From Silurus meridionalis (lineage: Eukaryota; Chordata; Actinopteri; Siluriformes; Siluridae), in assembly GCF_014805685.1 (NCBI RefSeq), contig NC_060885.1, positions 21,049,632 through 21,113,631 of the forward strand: 64,000 bases of DNA. The letters run 5' to 3'. The position numbers and the translations under genes were made by a program. Positions 58,728 through 64,000 of the stretch are shown here, one piece after another (the stretch's first letter is position 1; each line of letters starts with the position of its first letter). Below the pieces are notes generated by a model. It did no database searches, was not told the origin of the DNA, and was given only the letters and a program-made list of their open reading frames with translations.

Positions 58728-61673
58728 TCAAAATGGGCAGCAAGCAAGGTAAATTCTCATAAGCGGATACATGCTCTGCAGTAGACAATAAACAAGCCAG
58801 TCACCCGTCAGCACCAGTGAAAGTGAGAGAGGAAAAGCTCAATGCAAGTATTAAGAAATGGGGATAAAAACCAAAGCAAACATTGATACAAGGATGCATG
58901 CATTAAGAATAAAAGAAAATACCTGACACAGATGTTTAAATCCAAACAGGTCCAAACTACAGATACGTACACATATTGCTGCCATTATCTAAACATACCT
59001 TTAGTGGTTTGTGGCTGTGTGGGTCAGTCTCCTCCTCCTCTACAGTGGTAGTTTTGCACTTGGCAGCAGTCAGGTGGAACCTCTGAATGACCAGTGCCTC
59101 TTTAAACTCCTCTGGAGTCTTACTCTCCAGCAGCTTCTGCCTGAATGAGATGTCTGAGAACATGCTTGCAAACGTCCGGCCTAGCTCCATTGCTGTCTTA
59201 GTGCTTTTCTGAGGGGAGAAGGGGAGAGGAGAGGAGAGGAGAGGAGAGAAGAGGAGAGGAAAGGAGAGGAGAGGAGAGGAGGAGAGAGGAGAGGAGAGGA
59301 GAGGTAAAAGAGGTGAGGAAACAAGAGGAGGGGGGAAGGAGATAAAGTAAAGGTAAAGAGAGGTGAGGAGACAAGAGGAGAGGTGAGGTGAGGTGAGTAG
59401 GGGAAAGAAGAGGAGATGAGAGAAGATATGAGAAAATGTGAGGAGGTGAGAAGACAAAAGGAGAGGTGAGAAAAGGAGGCAAGAGAAGAGGAGATCAGAG
59501 GAAAGGTGAAAAGAGGTCCGGAGACAAGAATAGAGGAGAGTGAGGTGAAGAGACGAGGAGAGGAGAGGTGAGGAGAGGTGAGGAGAGGTGAGGTAAAAGA
59601 TGAGAGGAGAGGAAAGGAGAGGAGAGGAGAGGAGATTACAAGGAGAGGAAAGATGAGGAGACAAGAGAAGAGGAGAACGAGAAAAGTACAGAAGAGACAA
59701 TCGGAGAAAGAGAGCAGAGGAGATGGAATGAGGTGAGTAGAGAGGAGAAATAAGGAGAGGAGAGAAGAAGAGAATAATAAGAAAACAGTATGTAATATAT
59801 TAGACACACGTTTTAATTGCATGACTGATGTTAAATCTGATATGCTTATGTGTATATGCTTATTTATAATTATTGGTTTAACGTCGATTATACCAATGCA
59901 ATTATTTGACAGTGTTTTAATAATTCCTGTGATTTAAATTTTGTTACCAAAGTGAGTAATCCTTTCAGTTCCTGTAAGCATATGAACAGCAGAAATGTGC
60001 AATCTAATTCTTCTGGATTACATCTCAGGATAAGAACTTTTTTTTTTTTAAGTTACATAATGTTTGTTTTGCTTCAGTTTAATACACACAATGTGCAGAG
60101 AGATAAACCTGTAGAGGCAAGCAATCCTGCTTTTAGTGAAATGAGTAATTGAACACACAAATGTGCCTCTGTATGTGTGTGGTAGAGAAAAAGAGTGGCA
60201 TCTGCTGTGCAGAGTAGCACATAATAGTAGAGACTAGGTGATTAGAGTACAGTCTAAACACAAACTCCCAGATTTATGGTTCAAATATAGTCCCTGAGAT
60301 CAGCATGGGTCCCAAAATGCTTTAGTGGATAGAACGGTAGAAGGTCAGGGTTGTCAGTATATACAGTGTGTGTGTGCGCTTGTGCATGTGGGTGTGTGCG
60401 GGTGTGGGTGTGTGTGTGTGTGTGTGTGTGTGGATTACCATCTTAAGAGGTGCAAGTATAAGGATGACGTAGCGGACCTCTGCACAGTTCTCCCCCCAGT
60501 TCTGAGGCCGGTCCAACCGAGAAATACACACATGCCGCCTTTGTAAGTTCTTCACGTTGCAGCTGTTAAAAGTCATACAGTGTTATGTTAGATAAAGAAT
60601 ATGCTCATTCTTTGTGTCTGCACATACAATAGCATTTCATTATACAGTACAATATATGGACAAACGTTTATGGACACCTGACCACCCTCCAGTCCACTCT
60701 TCTGGGAAGATGTTCCATTCGATTTAGAAGTGTGCTTGTGAATATTTGGGCTCATTCAGCCACGAGAGCGTTAGTAAAGTCAGGTATTGATGTAGGTGAG
60801 ATGATGACTGGGGTGCAGTCATCATTCCAATTCATCCAAAAGGTGTTCAGTAGGGTTGAGGTCAGAGCTCTATAGCAGGCAACTCAAAATCCAACCCATG
60901 TAAACCAGATCTTCATCCTATATCTAATACTATTTTGTGGCTACAACCTTATGGTAACAGTTTGGGAAAAGAGGCACATATGACAATAAAAAAGTCAGGT
61001 GTCCCAATACTTTTGTCCATATAGTGTATAATATAGTGCATAAAAATACAGTAAGATTGATCTGGAAGAGGAACTTGAATTGATATATACTCTATTTACC
61101 TAGCAGCTTTGAAATATTATTATACTATACTTAATGTTACTTAATATAACATTACTTATACTTTATACATTATTCATTAATGTTTTCATATTACTAAATA
61201 GTAATAAATATTTTAATATTATGTCAAAGGAACGTGACTAATGGCTTTTTATTTGAACAATGATAATTATAAAATTATAAACCAACATTTTTATTATTAT
61301 TCTATTGTTTCATTATAAGATTTTGCTTTCAGTTTCTACTACCATATATGTAGCGATAGATATTTTACAGAAGTAGAACAAATACATCTTTTTAACTTGT
61401 CATTTTAGTTATTAACTTCACTGACAACACCCAAGACATTTCAGATTTTTGTAGACACAGCTCTGATCTGCATCAGCTGCAGAGGTTAGGTGCTGGCTTT
61501 AATCAGCAATAACAGTATTATCAGTATAAACAACATTACAAAAATCTGAATATTCATTATGAAATTGTTGAGAAGTACTTAGTGGACTCACAGGATGCAG
61601 AGCCAAGATTGCTGGTACTGGATGCCTGTGGCGGTAGCTGTCACACACTGCAGGGTTTCAGACAGCAGGTGCA
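45389..61673 (-). CDS. slc4a11: SLC4A11-like membrane transporter (15 exons, 5' partial)
   Basis: SLC4-family plasma-membrane protein, known as an ammonia-stimulated H+/OH- (earlier called borate) transporter important in corneal endothelium and, in fish, ion-handling tissue. Exons 5' to 3': 61592-61673, 60439-60562, 58999-59208, 57169-57253, 56947-57072, 55326-55439, 53581-53713, 53414-53487, 53061-53286, 52885-52991, 49679-49844, 49050-49223, 48744-48939, 46072-46241, 45389-45455. They give 683 aa plus TAA, all in phase, colinear with human SLC4A11 from VHLLSD to LDVMDAEH. About 190 N-terminal residues lie beyond the right edge. Seen: [13 protein letters not shown] cytosolic motif, AFGSLNDE and [13 protein letters not shown] in the membrane domain, glycosylation sequons NGS and NVT in one loop, and NAPENR. 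A paralogue call (a or b copy) needs a tree. Confidence 0.95.
45570..45932 (+). mobile_element. MITE of the 'ggacacc' family
   Basis: 363 bp with inverted ends cactatatggacaaaagtat / actttaggcaatatagtg. Last slc4a11 intron. Confidence 0.65.
46072..46241 (-). CDS. slc4a11: slc4a11 exon: last membrane spans
   Basis: Encodes [40 protein letters not shown] and [16 protein letters not shown]. Acceptor ttgcag; donor gtttgt (weak). Confidence 0.96.
46255..46420. repeat. (GT)n(GA)n and (CA)n microsatellites
   Basis: GT then GA at 46255-46341, and CA at 46373-46420. slc4a11 intron, starting 14 bases before an acceptor. Confidence 0.95.
46421..48699 (-). other. slc4a11 intron interior, nothing coding
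   Basis: A+T-rich. One CTCF-like caggtagagggcgctc at about 46546-46561. Otherwise no recognised element. Confidence 0.55.
48700..48736. repeat. (CA)n microsatellite next to a donor
   Basis: On the gene strand it is (TG)18 starting eight bases after the donor of exon 48744-48939. Confidence 0.95.
48744..48939 (-). CDS. slc4a11: slc4a11 exon: membrane domain
   Basis: Encodes [40 protein letters not shown] and [20 protein letters not shown]. Donor gtatgc, followed by a (TG)n run eight bases in. Confidence 0.96.
49050..49223 (-). CDS. slc4a11: slc4a11 exon: membrane domain
   Basis: Encodes [40 protein letters not shown] and [13 protein letters not shown]. Acceptor ctatag; donor gtgagc. Confidence 0.96.
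49679..49844 (-). CDS. slc4a11: slc4a11 exon: membrane domain
   Basis: Encodes [40 protein letters not shown] and LTNAPEN. The acceptor is (TG)22-TTTTAG. Donor gtacac. Confidence 0.95.
49851..49894. repeat. (CA)22 microsatellite forming a splice acceptor tract
   Basis: On the gene strand (TG)22 TTTT AG, directly upstream of exon 49679-49844. Confidence 0.95.
50340..51200 (-). mobile_element. Decayed repeat-encoded protein, family unknown
   Basis: Broken minus-strand frames read [40 protein letters not shown] and [16 protein letters not shown] recall near-identical phrases in a protein repeatedly annotated in fish genomes and carried by transposons, but not its class. Several stops, so a pseudogene. 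It lies in an slc4a11 intron and is interrupted by the retroposon at 50428-50576. Confidence 0.45.
50428..50576 (+). mobile_element. 5'-truncated non-LTR retroposon tail
   Basis: 149 bp containing gggcatccagcataaaaacg and ccgctgtggcgacccctaat, a very common fish LINE 3' tail. It is flanked by a 22-bp duplication (50406-50427 and 50577-50598, one mismatch), the signature of target-primed insertion. Confidence 0.75.
51545..52322 (+). mobile_element. Internally deleted Tc1-like transposon
   Basis: 778 bp with ends cagtttctcatgtgagtaca / tgtacttacttttgtgagaaactg. The plus strand encodes a transposase remnant with [19 protein letters not shown] and [20 protein letters not shown]. The Trp codon of WPS is now TGA, and the expected catalytic Asp before NPKHT reads Asn. 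Dead copy in an slc4a11 intron. Confidence 0.8.
52885..52991 (-). CDS. slc4a11: slc4a11 exon: membrane domain
   Basis: Encodes [20 protein letters not shown] and [15 protein letters not shown]. Acceptor ctgcag; donor gtgagt. Confidence 0.95.
53061..53286 (-). CDS. slc4a11: slc4a11 exon: glycosylated loop and TM
   Basis: Encodes [20 protein letters not shown], a variable extracellular loop with sequons NGS and NVT, then [20 protein letters not shown]. The loop is shorter than in human, which also has two glycosylation sites there. Donor gtaagg. Confidence 0.94.
53414..53487 (-). CDS. slc4a11: slc4a11 exon: membrane domain
   Basis: Encodes [20 protein letters not shown] and GTVK, against human [20 protein letters not shown]. 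Acceptor ctgcag; donor gtgagt. Confidence 0.95.
53581..53713 (-). CDS. slc4a11: slc4a11 exon: membrane domain
   Basis: Encodes [40 protein letters not shown] and LFK. Acceptor gtacag; donor gtgaag. Confidence 0.95.
53714..55247 (-). other. slc4a11 intron interior, nothing recognised
   Basis: A+T-rich intron without exon-like segments or known repeat families. Confidence 0.55.
55248..55309. repeat. (GT)n microsatellite
   Basis: About 30 units, 16 bases downstream (gene sense) of the donor of exon 55326-55439. Confidence 0.95.
55326..55439 (-). CDS. slc4a11: slc4a11 exon: TM2 region
   Basis: Encodes [20 protein letters not shown] and [17 protein letters not shown]. Acceptor attag; donor gtatgg. 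Confidence 0.95.
55560..56700 (-). mobile_element. Decayed Tc1-like DNA transposon
   Basis: Antisense remains of transposase are visible in ggtctgggctctggctggcc and ccccaccatgcttcactgtc (HGGGS-type motif). The right end gtgtgtagacttatatatattcactg resembles a known fish terminal repeat. Ends are uncertain. slc4a11 intron. Confidence 0.55.
56947..57072 (-). CDS. slc4a11: slc4a11 exon: TM1 region
   Basis: Encodes [40 protein letters not shown]. The first membrane span ends in the family motif AFGSLNDE. Donor gtaaca. Confidence 0.95.
57169..57253 (-). CDS. slc4a11: slc4a11 exon: membrane-domain lead-in
   Basis: Encodes [20 protein letters not shown] and FYISDFTD, against human [20 protein letters not shown]. 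Acceptor tgtag; donor gtaaaa. Confidence 0.92.
58151..58726. repeat. (CA)n, (GA)n and (GT)n microsatellites
   Basis: Runs at 58151-58208, 58337-58369 and 58672-58726 in one slc4a11 intron. Confidence 0.95.
58999..59208 (-). CDS. slc4a11: slc4a11 exon: end of cytosolic domain
   Basis: 70 codons: [40 protein letters not shown], then a variable acidic and His-rich linker. Its acceptor is the end of a very long pyrimidine tract. Donor gtatgt. Confidence 0.95.
59211..59775. repeat. Polypurine (GAGGA)n tract
   Basis: About 560 bases dominated by purines on the plus strand, the first 94 without a single pyrimidine. On the gene strand it is a giant C/T tract ending two bases before an exon. Confidence 0.95.
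60366..60432. repeat. (GT)n microsatellite next to a donor
   Basis: Imperfect GT run. On the gene strand (CA)n begins at intron position 7 after exon 60439-60562. Confidence 0.9.
60439..60562 (-). CDS. slc4a11: slc4a11 exon: cytosolic domain
   Basis: Encodes [38 protein letters not shown] and LKM. Acceptor aacag; donor gtaatc, followed six bases later by a (CA)n repeat. Confidence 0.95.
60650..61026 (+). mobile_element. MITE of the 'ggacacc' family, best-preserved copy
   Basis: 377 bp with inverted ends atatatggacaaacgtttat / atacttttgtccatatagtg. Non-coding. slc4a11 intron. Confidence 0.7.
61592..61673 (-). CDS. slc4a11: slc4a11 exon: first firm exon in the window
   Basis: Encodes [20 protein letters not shown] and QSWLCI, against human [20 protein letters not shown]. 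Acceptor gtacag; donor gtgagt. It requires a preceding exon ending in G. Confidence 0.93.
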
Positions 61674-62116
61674 CTGTACGGTGGGGAAAGGTTGGGGTTA
61701 AACAAGGAGAGGGGTCTGAACTGGGACAGGTGCCTAGGGCAGAGGCTTAGGAACATAAGCGTGGTCAGATTGGGTAAAGGTTTTGAGAAAAGGACGGAAG
61801 CATGTTTAATTCACATGGAATTTAGTTTTGGACCTTCTGCCCCACCTCCCCCAGCAAAAAAGTAATGAAATAAAAAAAGAAACGTGTTGAAATAGAGATG
61901 ACATGCAATAAATTTTTATCACTTTAAATATTTTATCACTTTAAACTGGATGAAAAGGTCAACACACACCCCTAAATGAAAGAAGAAGCAGATTGAGAGC
62001 AGCAAGACATTAGGGGCCAGTGCACAACACTGCAGCAGAAGTGAGTGACAATGAAGACCTTTCCGAAGACAGCAGCAAATGTTTAATTCAAATTAATCAA
62101 TCTGCATGAGTGTGTG

Positions 62117-62117
62117 T

Positions 62118-62170
<53 letters not shown>

Positions 62171-62239
62171 CGCTCTATCCTCTCTTATGAAGGTATGTAC
62201 TGTCTAGCATACTAAGCAAGAGGGCGATGGAAGCACGTG

Positions 62240-62298
<59 letters not shown>

Positions 62299-62343
62299 TT
62301 TGGCAGAGGTGACAGGTGTGAGCTGTTCAAAATGGCCGGCAGG

Positions 62344-62394
<51 letters not shown>
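62117..62394. repeat. Three (GT)n microsatellites
   Basis: Runs at 62117-62168, 62243-62297 and 62347-62394. slc4a11 intron. Confidence 0.95.
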
Positions 62395-62398
<4 letters not shown>

Positions 62399-63412
62399 TG
62401 TGGGTCTGTGCATGCATGTGTGTGTGTGAGCTGTGTAGTGAGCGCGATGGATTTCTCTGGCACACAGTCACACTGTCTCATCAATAAGACATCACACACT
62501 CACATCCAAGACTGATGGGTATCACCATGACAACACACTCGGGTACCATCGAGAAAAAGAAAAAAAAGCCCAAAAATAAGTGCAGGAGAAAGTAAGAAAG
62601 GTAGAACGAGTGCGAGGGAAAAAGCACAAAGGATGATTGCAGGTAAGGATGGCATTGGTGTAAGGAACGACGTAAGTTCTTTATATCAGTTACAAATTAA
62701 CCCACTGAAAGCACTCTGATCACAAACATGGAAACTGACACACATAGGTACAGATATAGATATAACACACATACAGACACATGTATCTTGTCCCTGACAT
62801 ACATGCCAACCATCACACACTGGTATGAAAGAGCATGCCTCCGATCACTCCTTTTTCATCATGACCTCAAAGATAGTAACTATAGCTCTCATCTGAATAA
62901 ATGAATTACATGCAAGCTCATACACACAAACACACACATTTGTCTTACTATGCTTGTGAGGACTTTCCTAATAATGCAGCTAATTAATGCAGTACTACAC
63001 CTAAATATAACTCAAACCTTAACAAACGAATAAAAGCTGCAGCTTCTTTAAGAAAAATTGAAACGCAGTGTTCTTTGCATAGACTTTGTATAGATACACA
63101 TTTACATTATGGGCACTTCTGGTCCCATCCCAGATACAAACGCCACACACACACAAAGACACAAACACAATGTATAGCAGCTTTCATTATAATCTGTAAA
63201 TAAATGTGTGGATTCTTTCTCTGTCTTCAAAAATGTTATTTGTAAGTGCATTCCAAATGAATCAGCATTAACTAATTAGCATGTTGTACTGATCAAACCT
63301 TCTGTCAATCAAATCTAACAGAAAGATAGACATAGAGCGTAAGAAGCAGATGGAGTGAGGTATGTGTCAAAGTGATGATGGAGACAGGTCACATCTGTTC
63401 GCATGCCCTTAC

Positions 63413-63445
63413 CCTTATCATAGAAAAGGAAATTGGGAGACCTGT
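63413..63445 (-). CDS. Possible 33-nt upstream exon of slc4a11
   Basis: Acceptor catgcag and donor gtaagg frame a 33-nt open segment (RSPNFLFYDK), phase 1 at both ends, matching the phase needed by the next exon. The residues do not resemble the human segment before VHLLSD, so this is either a lineage-specific cassette or chance. Confidence 0.3.
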
Positions 63446-63563
63446 CTGCATGAGAGAATTGGAGACACAGACACACTCAGAGTTCAAAGATCACACAGGA
63501 GAGAAAAGGGTTAAGGTTAAACACAGAAAAATGTGATTGTGTGAAACTCATCCCTTACACAAA

Positions 63564-63601
63564 TATATATACATATATATGTACATATATATGTATATAT
63601 A
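63564..63601. repeat. 38-bp perfect palindrome
   Basis: TA-rich palindrome centred on gtac at 63581-63584. It abuts the pogo-like end at 63602. Confidence 0.9.
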
Positions 63602-63840
63602 CAGTGAAACCCGGTTATGTCGATGTCCTAGGGGTTACCAAAAAACATCAAGGTAACCGATGATCGAGATAAACGAAAATCAATATGGCGGCAATATATT
63701 AACGTGCTTAAAATTTCTTTATGTACATGATGTGCGTTAATAAATGAGAATGTGCATGCACGTGTTTTTGAAGGTTTTTTTTACACAACAGCGTTGCCGC
63801 GATTTGTTTGATGAAGGCATGCTATAAAAATACATACAGT
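63602..63840 (+). mobile_element. Pogo/Tigger-like transposon end
   Basis: Begins cagtgaaacccggttatgtc directly after a TA, typical of pogo-type terminal repeats. The element runs toward the window edge and its other end is not seen. Confidence 0.45.
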
Positions 63841-63851
63841 ACATGTTTATC

Positions 63852-64000
63852 TGTCAGGAATCCACCTGCCACGCCCCCTTCGGCGCCCCTTCAGTGTGTC
63901 AGGTGCTTTCTCGGCCGCTTTCTCTGAAGCTCTCGGCTTCAATCGCGCACATATGGTGCTCGTTTAGCATCATCACCAGCTCCTATTTAAACTTCCACAC
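63852..64000 (+). mobile_element. Possible LTR start, cut by window edge
   Basis: G+C-rich sequence from tgtcaggaatccacctgcca, with a cctatttaaa TATA-like stretch near the edge, resembling fish Gypsy LTRs. No second LTR or body visible. Confidence 0.25.

Noticed and set aside
58957..59822. Long Leu/Ser/Pro minus-strand frames
   Set aside because: Only 58999-59208 is a real slc4a11 exon. The rest is the polypyrimidine tract.

Overview
The window is vertebrate nuclear DNA, almost certainly from a teleost fish. The evidence is GT-AG introns, dense CA/GA/TA microsatellites, many decayed Tc1/mariner-like and hAT-like copies, a tRNA-type SINE, and three genes whose proteins match vertebrate families exon by exon. 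The SINE and Tc1 types fit an ostariophysan or catfish-like fish, but I cannot fix the species.

All three genes lie on the minus strand, head to tail. Reading along that strand they are: (1) slc4a11-like, an SLC4-family membrane transporter. Its 3' part (15 firm exons, 45,389-61,673) is present and its first ~190 codons lie beyond the right edge. (2) rpia, ribose-5-phosphate isomerase of the pentose phosphate pathway, complete in 9 exons (31,963-42,230; 277 aa). (3) eif2ak3 (PERK), the ER-stress kinase that phosphorylates eIF2alpha, complete in 17 exons (2,698-29,824; 1,076 aa). I rebuilt every exon from reading frame, splice dinucleotides and phase. All joins keep the frame and no stop interrupts any of the three, so all three look functional.

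Layout from left to right: 1-800 is gene-poor. 800-2,697 is the probable PERK 3'UTR. 2,698-29,824 is PERK, with an 11-kb first intron holding a 0.9-kb minisatellite, a dead Tc1-like transposon and three copies of a CCAAT/X-box-like module. 29,825-30,950 is the PERK 5' flank with six CCAAT boxes. 30,950-42,230 is rpia with nested transposons. 42,231-42,920 is a short intergenic stretch. 42,920-45,388 is the probable slc4a11 3'UTR. The rest is slc4a11, whose introns are full of repeats. The right edge enters a pogo-like end and an LTR-like sequence.

The genes do not form a pathway together. The rpia-eif2ak3 neighbourhood is an old vertebrate linkage, while slc4a11 lies elsewhere in mammals. I found no new multi-gene system. 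The most checkable oddities are splice sites built on simple repeats: a (TG)22-T4 acceptor and a 560-bp pyrimidine tract, both in slc4a11. Others are a repeated regulatory-looking module in PERK intron 1, a possible dual start in rpia, a promoter-like stretch inside rpia intron 1, and nested transposons with intact target-site duplications. All homology statements rest on remembered family sequences, not on a search.
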